This document shows positions 19,517 to 29,604 of a stretch of DNA of 64,000 nucleotides, piece after piece. The notes beneath the pieces are model-generated. The model was not told the origin of the DNA, did not search any database, and saw only the letters and a program-made list of their open reading frames with translations. Positions within the stretch are counted from its first letter, which is position 1. Each line of letters opens with the position of its first letter. Both the position numbers and the translations under genes were made by a program. This DNA is from an uncultured Eubacterium sp. (GTDB lineage Bacteria; Bacillota; Clostridia; Lachnospirales; Lachnospiraceae), in contig CAMEWO010000002.1 in NCBI GenBank assembly GCA_945946665.1, positions 87,540-151,539 on the forward strand, in the 5' to 3' direction.

Positions 19517-19543
19517 TATATCGGAATCAACCTGGAATAGTTA
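19517..19543 (-). promoter_or_regulatory. Sigma-28/SigD-type promoter upstream of flagellin 2
   Basis: minus strand TAAC-N15-CCGATATA. Confidence 0.75.
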
Positions 19544-19563
19544 ACCCCGTTATAAACATTTTT

Positions 19564-20055
19564 TTATTTTTTTTGATCCATGAACTGTGGAGCATCATCC
19601 AGCCTGTTCATGCTCTGGTAATAGGTGTTTGCCATCTGGGAACTTCTCCTGGCTGATTGTACGCCCTTCCTTAGTTCTGCAAACCTTTCATCTACCAGTT
19701 TTCTGTTTCTTGCCTCTCCTGCTTCCACTTTAACGGACAGTTCTGTAACATCTCTGATAAGGGACTTGAATCTGGTAATCTCCTGACTATAGTTTTCCTT
19801 ATCAGCCTCCAGTGTCTCCCTGACTCTTCGGAACAGATCATCAAATCCATTATCCAGCCTGTTAATTTCATCTACAAGAGCAGATTTCTTATCAATATTG
19901 TCCTGAAAAGCGTTGCCATCAAAATCTTCTGCCCCTATTAAAGCTTTCTGTTCATCATTAAGGACGACAAGCTTTTCCAGCACGCTCTTTTTCATTATCA
20001 GGCTTTCCGTCATAATCTGAATGTAATTATCTGTATTTCCCATACCTGCCACCAT
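19564..20055 (-). CDS. Putative FlgN/FliT-like flagellar export chaperone
   Basis: Helical ~160-aa protein between fliS and flagellin; position and coiled-coil character only. Confidence 0.4.
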   Translation of the reverse strand: MVAGMGNTDNYIQIMTESLIMKKSVLEKLVVLNDEQKALIGAEDFDGNAFQDNIDKKSALVDEINRLDNGFDDLFRRVRETLEADKENYSQEITRFKSLIRDVTELSVKVEAGEARNRKLVDERFAELRKGVQSARRSSQMANTYYQSMNRLDDAPQFMDQKK

Positions 20056-20083
20056 TTCTTAAGAATTATGAAAGAAGCCAATC

Positions 20084-20533
20084 CTATTGAACCTTAACAT
20101 CCTTGGCACGAACCATGACTTCCTTCCATGTATCTCTCATTCCACGGATTTCGTCAAGAGCCCTCTCAAGAATTTCTTTATCTTTTTTCATATTAGCTTC
20201 CACAAGAAGATCATATATGTAATTATATATTTTATCGAAGTCTTCTGCAACAGCATATTTATGATTCAATGTAGCCTGAAATTCCATAATTATATTCTCA
20301 GCCTTAACAATATTGGTATGAACCTTGTTTAAATCATTCTGTTCCAGACCTATTAAAGCAATATTACAGAATTTAATTGCTCCCTCATATAGAAGCAAAG
20401 TAAGCTCTGCCGGTGAGGCTGTCATAATCTTATTCCTGTTATACTGGTCAGCATAGGCCTGTCCTCCATGACCTCCTGTTGATGTATATGGTGACCCATA
20501 TGCCGAATTGCCGTATCCCTGTGTGAATGCCAT
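20084..20533 (-). CDS. fliS: Flagellar export chaperone FliS
   Basis: YNRNKIMTASPAELTLLLYEGAIKFCNIALIGLEQ. Confidence 0.95.
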   Translation of the reverse strand: MAFTQGYGNSAYGSPYTSTGGHGGQAYADQYNRNKIMTASPAELTLLLYEGAIKFCNIALIGLEQNDLNKVHTNIVKAENIIMEFQATLNHKYAVAEDFDKIYNYIYDLLVEANMKKDKEILERALDEIRGMRDTWKEVMVRAKDVKVQ

Positions 20534-20560
20534 TATTATATCCTCCGGTTAAATAATCAT

Positions 20561-22696
20561 TTATGAGAAGTATCCTGCAAGAGATGACTGTGTCTGGTTA
20601 AGCTTTGCCAGTGCTGATTCCATTGAAGAGAACTTCTTGTAATAGTAGTCTTCCCACTTGGTAATCTCGTCTTCCTTATCAGATATCTTAGAAGTATACG
20701 ATGTGTACTCTTTAGTCATCTGCTTATCATTATACAGTGTATATGCACTGCTCACAGAAGATGATGACATCTTCTTGCTTAAATCATTATATACGCTTGT
20801 AGCAAGCTGTGAGAAGAATGAGACAACGGTATCAGGATCACTTGCTATAGCAGCTCTTAACTTATCATCATTACCTGATGAAGCATCATCATCCTTATCT
20901 CCATCAATGTGATACATGCCCTTTTCATTATCTGCCGCATCAAAGTAACCTAACGTCTTAATTCCAAATGATGCCAGGCTGTACTTCTTGCCGTTGATTT
21001 CAAAAGACTGGGCCATAAGGTTCTTCATACTGCTGGATGCACTTCCTAATGTTGCATCCTTTCTTAAGAGGGAATCCTTAATCTTCTTCTCCCACTCCTT
21101 AACCTCATCCTCAGTCATTGCTTCCTTCTCATCACTGGTAAGAGGTTCATATCCCTTAGAGCTTGATGCGTTATAAGCTTCATCCATAGACTTTATAAGA
21201 GTGTTATACTCCTTGAAGAAATCCTTGATGCTGTTATATATGGCATCAGTATCTGTATTAGTTGTTATTGTAATTTCACCGTCAGTCTTCGCCTCTGCTG
21301 TTATGGTAAGACCATTGATGGCGAAATTATTAGTATTACTTGTATAAGTAGCTTTGTTAAGGATAATAGTAGCATCCTTACCTGTAACTCTTGCTGCGTC
21401 TTTGCTTGATGTAAGATTGCCATTCTGTATATCTTTAAGCATATTAACTGAATAAGCCACCTTAGCATCAATAGCAGCATCTGAATTACTTCTTATGGTG
21501 GCGTTCTCTGAATCAACCTCTGCTATTAATTTAGCATTAGCAGGGTCAGCAACAGCCTTGCCATCAGCATCTATGTTAACAAACTTTTCAGAGCTCTCAA
21601 TATCCTTCAGAGCATTCTCATACTTATCCACCTGGCTCTGCATTGAGTCAATTGTACTCTTACGGCTGTTAAACTCATCCAGCTTGCCATCTGCTTTGAG
21701 CTTGTCTGTATCATATACAATATTGCCTTTTTCATCTTTGACAACATCGCCTTTTTCATCAGTCTTTGCATATGAAGCATAATCGCTCTCAAAATCAGCT
21801 CTCAATTCGGAAACTCTGGCCTTTTGCTCATCTAATGTTGTTCCATTTGGCCAGGTATCGTTAGCTTCAATTGTCTTAATGGTCTCTTTAGCCGCATTAT
21901 ATCTGTCAGCATAAGTCTTAGCCCTGTCCTCGTAATTAATCTTCCTGCTCTCGTATGTACTCTGCTTTAATGCATCAAGAGCAGCTGTATCAGTGGCATA
22001 AGATGCCCACTTTTCATACTCCTTTGTCTCTGTATTATTAAGAGTAAATAGTCCCATCTTCTGTAAAGATTTAAGTCCGTCTTCATCTGAAGCTGTAATT
22101 GAGAAATCATGGTCAGCTCCTGATGTCTTAGAGCTTATGAAAAATCTCTGGTTGTTGGCGTCAAAGTTTGCATTAAGTCCTGCCTCCTTCAACTGGACAA
22201 CAAACTGGTTAACAGTCATATCCTCTGTCAGCGTTATGTCCTTATTCTTACCCTCGGCTGAAACAGTTATTGTTCCGCTTGTAAGTCCTGTAATATCTGA
22301 AAGCTTGGTACTTCCATCTGCTTTCACAGAATTCCCCTTATCATCCTTCGCACTTACAACACCGCCTGTAAGATATCCTGTTGACGCAAGCTCCTTAATC
22401 TCCAGTGTCTGTGTTCCGTTAACAGCTTCTGCGCCTGCTGTAACCTTTGCCTTAGTAGAATCAGATACTGAAGCACTCTTTGCATTATAAGTCTTAGACA
22501 AACGTGCTGCTGAAAGCTTTCCACTATAGAAGCTGTAGATACTCTTATTCATGGCTTTCCACGAATCCTGCTTCCACTGCAGCTTTGTCTGAGCCTTCAC
22601 CATATTATCTTTCTGTAAAGTGTAACCAGACACAAGAGCAGAAACTAATGTTTCTGTATCAAGTCCTGATTGTAATCCCGACATTCTTATTGGCAT
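20561..22696 (-). CDS. fliD: Flagellar hook-associated protein 2 (filament cap)
   Basis: MPIRMSGLQSGLDTETLVSALVS; FliD_N and C-terminal features. Confidence 0.93.
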   Translation of the reverse strand: MPIRMSGLQSGLDTETLVSALVSGYTLQKDNMVKAQTKLQWKQDSWKAMNKSIYSFYSGKLSAARLSKTYNAKSASVSDSTKAKVTAGAEAVNGTQTLEIKELASTGYLTGGVVSAKDDKGNSVKADGSTKLSDITGLTSGTITVSAEGKNKDITLTEDMTVNQFVVQLKEAGLNANFDANNQRFFISSKTSGADHDFSITASDEDGLKSLQKMGLFTLNNTETKEYEKWASYATDTAALDALKQSTYESRKINYEDRAKTYADRYNAAKETIKTIEANDTWPNGTTLDEQKARVSELRADFESDYASYAKTDEKGDVVKDEKGNIVYDTDKLKADGKLDEFNSRKSTIDSMQSQVDKYENALKDIESSEKFVNIDADGKAVADPANAKLIAEVDSENATIRSNSDAAIDAKVAYSVNMLKDIQNGNLTSSKDAARVTGKDATIILNKATYTSNTNNFAINGLTITAEAKTDGEITITTNTDTDAIYNSIKDFFKEYNTLIKSMDEAYNASSSKGYEPLTSDEKEAMTEDEVKEWEKKIKDSLLRKDATLGSASSSMKNLMAQSFEINGKKYSLASFGIKTLGYFDAADNEKGMYHIDGDKDDDASSGNDDKLRAAIASDPDTVVSFFSQLATSVYNDLSKKMSSSSVSSAYTLYNDKQMTKEYTSYTSKISDKEDEITKWEDYYYKKFSSMESALAKLNQTQSSLAGYFS

Positions 22697-22757
22697 AATA
22701 AAACTCCTTTCGCACCTCCGTGTGCATACAAAACTAATCCATCAGCCAAAGGACATA

Positions 22758-23213
22758 CTACCTTCTCTCATCAACCATAAGTCCAGCCAGTTCCCATGCT
22801 TTCGCCAGCATCTCAAGAGCCTTCTCAGATGGAATCTCCCTGATTACTTCATTAGTCTCTTTGTCCTTAATCTTGATAGTAATCCTGTTTGTTGGCTCGT
22901 TGTAACCGAACTCTGCAATAGTATTCTGGTTAATTACCTTGTTGATTTCACTGACATCCTTCATGGTAGGCTGTCTCTGTTCAGACTGTTTTCCCTCATC
23001 TGAACCATTGTTATCCCTGGCTGCCTGTTCCTGACTTGCAGCTGTCACAGTTGAAGACTCCGCTGTTGCCTGTGTTGCAACTGCTGCCTGTGCTGTCTCG
23101 TTAACACGCACATTCTCATTAGATACCTTAACTGTTGAACCTGCTACACCTGTATTAGCTACTCTGCTAATTGAATCAATTGCCATTACATTCACCTCCG
23201 TGTGTGTAACCAC
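22758..23213 (-). CDS. flaG: FlaG family protein
   Basis: C-term LEFGYNEPTNRITIKIKDKETNEVIREIPSEKALEMLAKAWELAGLMVDERR-type FlaG signature; start likely MAIDSISRV. Confidence 0.9.
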   Translation of the reverse strand: MVTHTEVNVMAIDSISRVANTGVAGSTVKVSNENVRVNETAQAAVATQATAESSTVTAASQEQAARDNNGSDEGKQSEQRQPTMKDVSEINKVINQNTIAEFGYNEPTNRITIKIKDKETNEVIREIPSEKALEMLAKAWELAGLMVDERR

Positions 23214-23274
23214 TTAACTTTCCAGCGCCCTGTTCATATACGGCGCAGTTATTACAAATGTTATCTGTAAAATC

Positions 23275-23301
23275 TATATCGGAAAAAGTTATCCCAAATT
23301 A
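23275..23301 (-). promoter_or_regulatory. Sigma-28/SigD-type promoter upstream of flaG
   Basis: minus strand TAAT-N15-CCGATATA. Confidence 0.7.
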
Positions 23302-23354
23302 ACCATGTATACCAAAATAATATATATAATACATTCGATAATTACAGATAAGCA

Positions 23355-23576
23355 TCATTTTCCAAAAAGCTTATTCAGGCTGTTAATATCCACTGATGCA
23401 ACAGCTTCTTTGTTAGCTGCCTGAATCTGTGCATATACCTCTTTACGGTAAATTGGTACGGATTTCGGTGCTGATATTCCAAGCTTAACCTGGTCACCCT
23501 TTATCTCTATTACTGTAATTTCGATATCATCATTAATAACAATTGCCTCGTCTTTTTTTCTTGATAATGCCAGCAT
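23355..23576 (-). CDS. csrA: Carbon storage regulator CsrA
   Basis: MLALSRKKDEAIVINDDIEITVIEIKGDQVKLGISAPKSVPIYRKEVY; start trimmed from ORF 23642. Confidence 0.97.
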   Translation of the reverse strand: MLALSRKKDEAIVINDDIEITVIEIKGDQVKLGISAPKSVPIYRKEVYAQIQAANKEAVASVDINSLNKLFGK

Positions 23577-23577
23577 C

Positions 23578-24039
23578 CTACTCACCATCCTTTCTGCTCT
23601 GTAACAAATCATATATTGGATAGCGAACAAGATAGTCTTCATTATCCGCTATAAGCTGTATGCCCTTCATTGTATCTGTATTAAGGATAATTGGAGCTTT
23701 AAGATTACATGTCATCTTAGTGAGATCCGAAGGAACTGTCAATGTTACGAACACCTCCAGCTGAGCATCCTTAATATTCTGTCCAAGAGAATTAACAAGC
23801 TCATCCTCCACAATTGGATCATAGTCCTCTTTAATTAATTCCGGCTTGAGAATTGGAAGTGCCAGCGCTGGGTCATCTGTTGACTGAAGCCAGTAGATTA
23901 CAGCCTCATCCCCCTTCTCTGCATCAAATACGATTGTGAAGCTTTTCTTGTCTTCGAAGCCAATCATACCCTTTTCAAATGTGAAGATTTTTTCTTCGCC
24001 TATCTCCATCTCGCCAAACCATTTTGTCTGTACTTTCAT
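23578..24039 (-). CDS. fliW: Flagellar assembly factor FliW
   Basis: FTFEKGMIGFEDKKSFTIV...MTCNLKAPIILNTDTMKGIQLI. Confidence 0.95.
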   Translation of the reverse strand: MKVQTKWFGEMEIGEEKIFTFEKGMIGFEDKKSFTIVFDAEKGDEAVIYWLQSTDDPALALPILKPELIKEDYDPIVEDELVNSLGQNIKDAQLEVFVTLTVPSDLTKMTCNLKAPIILNTDTMKGIQLIADNEDYLVRYPIYDLLQSRKDGE

Positions 24040-24140
24040 TATATAACCACCCTTCTTTGTTTAATATGTGCTTTTTAAGTCCACTCTGCGCAAATTATAG
24101 TCACGGTTAATATTCTGGCTGACTATAATATACTATAATT

Positions 24141-25706
24141 TTACAGGAAATCCAACAATGTCTGCTGAACAACCTTGCTTGCAGCTGTCAGTGAAGCATT
24201 GTATACAAGCTGTGCTGATGAATACCCTACAATTACCTCCTCCAGGTCAATATCCTCATTCTGGGATTTAAGATTCTGGAAGTTAGTTTTCTGCTCTGTA
24301 AGCCTGCTCTTTGTAAGGTTAAGACGTGTCATTCTGTTACCCACATCTGCCTTGGCAAGAGAAGTCTGCTGCTGGTATGCCTGCATCTTTCCCACACCTG
24401 ACTCAAATGCTTTAGTCATCTGTTCCTCTGCCAGCTCCTTCTGCTTGGTAAGCCCTTCCTTCATGGCAGTAAGTTTCTTCTGTGATGTCTCATCCTGGTA
24501 TCTTGTCTCACCAAGCATTCCCTCAACCTTTTCTATCTGGTTTTCAAGATCCAGCACATTATTAACAGCTGTGATAAGGTCATCTATGTCTCTTCCAAGA
24601 TATATGTTAAAAGCATCATTGGCTTCAGTGTTAACCTTAAGCTTCTGTGAGAAATTCACATTATACTCAATATCCTCATTCTTTTTTTTGTACTCTGTCT
24701 TATAATAATAATCATTAGGATTGTTATTTACACAGTCAAAATACATTATCGGATTCTGGTCACCCTTCATGAAATTATTCTTTTCATATGTGAATGAGAA
24801 GCTGTCCGCCTCATAGAGCTTTTTGTATACATTTTCTCCAAATAAAAGTTCACCTGTTGTAGGATTGAAAGCCACCTCATCATCTTTCGGAATATAATTA
24901 TCAGACCCCTTATCAGTCCTGCCACCAGCGTTGGTTATAGTATTCACAGCAATCTCTGTAACGTTGCCCGCGCTGTCTGTGACTTTGATTTTAAAATCCT
25001 GGGATGATGTTGTTGTAACATTACCACTTGCATCAACAGTCTTGGTATCAATAGTATCAGACACATCCTTATATCCAAGCTTAACCCTGTGAACCTCTTC
25101 AATATTAGGAGTAACCACATTGCCTGCTGCATCCGTTTCGTATTTCAGATTAAGAATGTCATCTGTCTCATAGAAGTTAGTGTAGGCAACCTTCAAGTCC
25201 AGGTCTTCCCTGTTAAACTTCTGTGTAATAATGTAATCCACATCCTTTGCAGCATCATCCGACTGATAGTTAAGAGGAATATCTGTCATATATCCAGTAA
25301 AGCAATATCTTCCGGCATACTCCACATCACCCTGTGAATAGTAGGCATCCCTTAATTTGTCAAGGCTTGTTGCAATGGTGTTTCTCTCTGATGAAGAATA
25401 GGAATCTGTTGAACCCTGTGTACAATATGAATACAGGTCCTGCAAGATAGAATACGCCTCATCCAGTGCCCCCTCTGTAGTATCAAGCCATGATGAAGCA
25501 TCAGGGATATTCTTATCCAGATACTGTGTAACCTGGTCAAGACTTGACCTTAATCTTAATGCACGAATGGCAATAACCGGGTCATCAGAAGGCTTATTAA
25601 TCTTCTTCTGTGTTGACAGCTGGTTGTCCAGTGTATTCAACTGATTTTTATTAACCTGGATATTGGACATTGTGTTGTTAATCATCATCTGGTTAGTAAT
25701 TCTCAT
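24141..25706 (-). CDS. flgL: Flagellar hook-associated protein FlgL
   Basis: MRITNQMMINNTMSNIQVNKNQLNTLDNQLSTQKKINKPSDDPVIAIRALRLRSSL. Confidence 0.93.
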   Translation of the reverse strand: MRITNQMMINNTMSNIQVNKNQLNTLDNQLSTQKKINKPSDDPVIAIRALRLRSSLDQVTQYLDKNIPDASSWLDTTEGALDEAYSILQDLYSYCTQGSTDSYSSSERNTIATSLDKLRDAYYSQGDVEYAGRYCFTGYMTDIPLNYQSDDAAKDVDYIITQKFNREDLDLKVAYTNFYETDDILNLKYETDAAGNVVTPNIEEVHRVKLGYKDVSDTIDTKTVDASGNVTTTSSQDFKIKVTDSAGNVTEIAVNTITNAGGRTDKGSDNYIPKDDEVAFNPTTGELLFGENVYKKLYEADSFSFTYEKNNFMKGDQNPIMYFDCVNNNPNDYYYKTEYKKKNEDIEYNVNFSQKLKVNTEANDAFNIYLGRDIDDLITAVNNVLDLENQIEKVEGMLGETRYQDETSQKKLTAMKEGLTKQKELAEEQMTKAFESGVGKMQAYQQQTSLAKADVGNRMTRLNLTKSRLTEQKTNFQNLKSQNEDIDLEEVIVGYSSAQLVYNASLTAASKVVQQTLLDFL

Positions 25707-25736
25707 ATTTCAAGCCACCTTTCTGTAGTCTGCTGC

Positions 25737-27323
25737 TTATACACCTGTCTGGTTAATAAGCTTATCGTATATCTGGTTCATAACTGACATCATCTTGGAA
25801 TTCAGGTTGTAAGCCTGTTGGAACTTAACCAGATCCATAGCCTCCTCATCTGTATCCACACCCATAATAGAAAGCCTCTGGTTATGAATGGATGTCTTTA
25901 AATTATTATAATTAGCATACAGGTTATTAGCCTTCTGTGCATCTATGGACATATCGCTGACAATGCTTTCAAGATAATAGCTGGATGTTCCTCCATCAAA
26001 TATTGTAGCTGTCTGAAGTTTTACAAGCTGTTCCATAACCTGAGCATCAGCCTCACCAGTACTTTTACTGGTTTTAATTGCCAGAAGTTCCGGATTCTCA
26101 AGAAGTTCACTGTTAACAGCAATATTGTTTGCTGACATTGGCATACCATCTGTATGGACTGTAAATAATGGAATGCCTTCCTTAAGGCCATCTGACGTAT
26201 AAGTTTTATTAGCCTCTTTATATGTTCCACTCACATCATCATATTTCTTTCCAGTCATTATCTGGTTTACAGCATCAGAGAATATCTGAATGTACTCATT
26301 AAGCTGTGCCTGGAAATAAGGAACTCCTTTATAATCTGTGTTATTGTTATGCTGGGCAACAGTTTCCAGAATCTCATTGCCTCCTAAATCCTTTTTTCCG
26401 CTAAGTTGCTCTATAGTTCCATTATTACCATCTCTTATATCAATCAGTCCCCTCAGCTCACCTCCAAGACTGTCGCTGTACATGTCAAATGCCTGTCCGG
26501 AAGTCCACCGGATATCATATAATCCAGCTGCATCTGATGCATTTCTCTTATCCTCTCTGGCAACAACTTCGAGAGTATTGTATCCATATGATGAAACCAG
26601 AGTCTGTCCATTAATTCTTACCTGATAATCCGTAAGATTATTTCCCAGTTCAATTTCAGTAACATCAATATTAACGATTGATGAAAGTTCATCTACCATG
26701 GCATTTCTCTTATCCCTCAGGTCATTGGCATTCCCCGCATTAGCTTCAATCTGGTTAATCTGCCTGTTAAGGGCTGCTATATTCTTTGCCAGTGCATTAA
26801 TCTGCTGTACTGCATCCTTAATCTCATTATTGGCATCTGCCTGTACATTTCTCAGGTTATTATTAAGTGTATTAAAATAATCTGCCATACTCTTAGCATT
26901 GTTAATAAGCTGGTTCTTAGCTGATGCATCACCAGGAGTAAGGGTAAGCTGGTTAACTGCTTTAAAAAAATTATTGTATTCTGCCGTATAGCCCTGAAGG
27001 TTAACCTCATTAAGATAATCCTCAATCTGGCTCATATAATTCTGTTTAACAGAAAACTGTCCGTAATTGGCCATGTTATTGCGGTACTTTACATCATAGT
27101 AGCTGTCTCTTAACTGTTTAATCTGTGTAACAGTAACACCTCCGCCCAGTGTTCCGTATGTATTATATGTCCTGATGGCATCTGCTGCAGTTTTTTCTGC
27201 CTCCTGCCTTGTATATCCGTCAGTATTGATATTGGATATATTATGACCTGATACATTAAGTGATGTATTAGCTGCCTGTAATCCTGAATATGCAATTGTT
27301 AGTCCGAAAAATGTTGAAGCCAT
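25737..27323 (-). CDS. flgK: Flagellar hook-associated protein FlgK (copy 1)
   Basis: GLQAANTSLNVSGHNISNINTDGYTRQEAEK; C-term EEAMDLVKFQQAYNLNSKMMSVMNQIYDKLI. Confidence 0.93.
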   Translation of the reverse strand: MASTFFGLTIAYSGLQAANTSLNVSGHNISNINTDGYTRQEAEKTAADAIRTYNTYGTLGGGVTVTQIKQLRDSYYDVKYRNNMANYGQFSVKQNYMSQIEDYLNEVNLQGYTAEYNNFFKAVNQLTLTPGDASAKNQLINNAKSMADYFNTLNNNLRNVQADANNEIKDAVQQINALAKNIAALNRQINQIEANAGNANDLRDKRNAMVDELSSIVNIDVTEIELGNNLTDYQVRINGQTLVSSYGYNTLEVVAREDKRNASDAAGLYDIRWTSGQAFDMYSDSLGGELRGLIDIRDGNNGTIEQLSGKKDLGGNEILETVAQHNNNTDYKGVPYFQAQLNEYIQIFSDAVNQIMTGKKYDDVSGTYKEANKTYTSDGLKEGIPLFTVHTDGMPMSANNIAVNSELLENPELLAIKTSKSTGEADAQVMEQLVKLQTATIFDGGTSSYYLESIVSDMSIDAQKANNLYANYNNLKTSIHNQRLSIMGVDTDEEAMDLVKFQQAYNLNSKMMSVMNQIYDKLINQTGV

Positions 27324-27346
27324 AATCTACCTCCGCACTGATATTT

Positions 27347-29350
27347 CTATGCTCTTCCTAATGATGTTATAAGATGTTCAAGCATCTCACTTACAACATT
27401 GATATATCTGGATGCTGCATTGTATGACTGCTGATATTTAATCATCTTCTCTAATTCTTCATCGGAAGATACGCCCTCTGACTGAAGTCTCTGATTGTCA
27501 TATCCGTTAACCATTGTTTCCTGGTGGTCAACAAAGTTAGACAGGACCTTGCCAATTGTTGAGAATTCACTCACAAAATTATTGTAAAATGTCTGGAAAT
27601 TACCTACTGCATAGCTTTCAGGATCCAGTGAAGCAAAATCGGCATTCCACACATCAACTAATGCCTGTCCCTTCGCCATATCTTCTTTGCCCTGGGCATC
27701 TGTCATAGGAATCTTGCCAACATCCTGGCTTGTTTCAGGGTTAATAAGAATATTTCCAAGGGTATAATCTGAACGTTGTCCATTGGCGTTGACATTATTC
27801 TTAATCATTATTTTGTTGCCATCTGCATCAAGAAGTGCTCCGCCGTTACCATCTGTAATATTTACAAAATCCTCTGTATTCTGTCTTGTAAATATTCCCT
27901 CACCAATGGTGTGATTGTCGTCATTACCATAATCTGTTTTATCCATATCAAGAATAACGTAATTGAACTTGTTAGGTTCTAGAACCTGTGTAGCTTCCTT
28001 ATTGCTATACAGCTTATTAAGTGATGTATAAGAGTAAAGAGCTGATCCATCTGCTGCCACACCAGCGGCAGCTCCCTTTATCTCATTGCCGGCAGCATCA
28101 TAGAGAACTGCGGCTGATATTTTATTATATTCATAAGTTTCAGGAATAAGCTCCACACCGTTAGTGTCCTTAAGAGCAGCAGTCGTTGTATATTCCTTCG
28201 TAGGACACAGAACTCCGTCAATAGCTGTTACAATTCCATTTACCAGCTTATCTATTCCTGCTATGGCACACAGGATAGGTGAAGATTCAATATATTTGTT
28301 ATAGTAGTCCTGCTTATCCTGATATAATTTATAATCTTTATTATAGGTTTCCGAATCAAATACTGTGGTTCCGTTAGCCTGTGTTATCTGATATTTGGCA
28401 TCCTCCTGGGATGGTTTAACAGGAATATCTGAATAGTTTACATCAATGCTTCCTCTTGCGAGAAGAAGGCCCTTAAGTTCTCCTTTATCAGAAGTGTTAG
28501 CCCTGTAAAGCTCATCCTCTGGATATACATCTCTCTCAAATGCCGGAAATGTAGGAATATAAAGTTCTGTTCCTTCCGTTTTCCGGTATTCCATCGTAGT
28601 AACAGATGTTACTGTAACAAATGGTACGCTCTCAGCAGATACAATCACTTCTCCATTCTGTCCCTCATAATAAGTAATGCTCATGTATTTGCTCAGTTCA
28701 TCCAGCGCCACATCTCTCTGGTCTCTTAAGTCATTGGCTGTCTCCACACCTGCTGCCTCAATCTTGGCAATCTGTTTGTTCAGCTTATATATTTTATCCC
28801 CAAGATTATTAATATTGTTTACCATATTGTAAACCTGTGTATTAAGTGTCTGCTGGTAATTCTTAAGGCCCTGGTATACTGCATCTGATCTTGTCATGAA
28901 TGCTGATGCGTTCTGTATCAGTGATGATCTCTTTACTGTGCTTGATGGTTCTTTGCTTAACTCATTAATTGCATCATAGAGATTGTTCAGGCTCTGCTGG
29001 TAAGTTACACCCTGCATCTCACCAAACTGGTCTTCAATCTCATCTACAGCCTTGTACTGTGCTTCATAGAAGCCCAGACGGCTGTTCTCATTTCTATATG
29101 CCTTATCAATGAATGTGTCTCTTATTCTTCTTACTTCATGAATGCTTACTCCCAATCCATAAGTAGAATTTACCGGAGAATTGTAATCTGTAATGTAATT
29201 AACATACTGTGTATCCTTGAAAGCAATCTGCTGTCTGGTATAACCGCTTGTATTAATATTTGATAAGTTATGTGCTGTAGTATTGAGAGCTGTCTGGGCT
29301 GTTTTAAGTCCTGATGCGCCAACCATAAGACTCGCCATGCCGTTTGCCAT
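27347..29350 (-). CDS. flgK: Flagellar hook-associated protein FlgK (copy 2, larger)
   Basis: GLKTAQTALNTTAHNLSNINTSGYTRQQIAFKD; C-term EELEKMIKYQQSYNAASRYINVVSEMLEHLI. Confidence 0.9.
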   Translation of the reverse strand: MANGMASLMVGASGLKTAQTALNTTAHNLSNINTSGYTRQQIAFKDTQYVNYITDYNSPVNSTYGLGVSIHEVRRIRDTFIDKAYRNENSRLGFYEAQYKAVDEIEDQFGEMQGVTYQQSLNNLYDAINELSKEPSSTVKRSSLIQNASAFMTRSDAVYQGLKNYQQTLNTQVYNMVNNINNLGDKIYKLNKQIAKIEAAGVETANDLRDQRDVALDELSKYMSITYYEGQNGEVIVSAESVPFVTVTSVTTMEYRKTEGTELYIPTFPAFERDVYPEDELYRANTSDKGELKGLLLARGSIDVNYSDIPVKPSQEDAKYQITQANGTTVFDSETYNKDYKLYQDKQDYYNKYIESSPILCAIAGIDKLVNGIVTAIDGVLCPTKEYTTTAALKDTNGVELIPETYEYNKISAAVLYDAAGNEIKGAAAGVAADGSALYSYTSLNKLYSNKEATQVLEPNKFNYVILDMDKTDYGNDDNHTIGEGIFTRQNTEDFVNITDGNGGALLDADGNKIMIKNNVNANGQRSDYTLGNILINPETSQDVGKIPMTDAQGKEDMAKGQALVDVWNADFASLDPESYAVGNFQTFYNNFVSEFSTIGKVLSNFVDHQETMVNGYDNQRLQSEGVSSDEELEKMIKYQQSYNAASRYINVVSEMLEHLITSLGRA

Positions 29351-29454
29351 ATACTTATCTCCCTTCTGTCTTAATCTCTTTATCTATAACCCTGTATAAC
29401 ATTAAATAAATGTAATGTCATATTTTATATGAAGTCTGCTCTAATTATCTTTTG

Positions 29455-29513
29455 AAAAAAACCATAGATGTGAGATTCTGTCAGATATTTGGCATAATTC
29501 TCTCATCTATGGT
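29455..29513 (-). terminator. Terminator between PBP gene and flgK
   Basis: minus strand ACCATAGATG...CATCTATGGT stem followed by TTTTTT. Confidence 0.7.
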
Positions 29514-29604
29514 TTTATTATCGGCATATAATTCCAAAAACTGAACTGTCCTGTAGTACTAATTTTATGGCATGTTACCAAGTTATCTATCTGTATTACT
29601 GGTT

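Noticed and set aside
24175-24705. 176-aa + strand ORF antisense to flgL, and similar antisense ORFs across fliD, flgK, atp, gdpP and glycan genes
   Set aside because: Antisense to strongly supported genes; translations are Ser/Leu/Phe-rich shadows of the real frames and lack RBSs.
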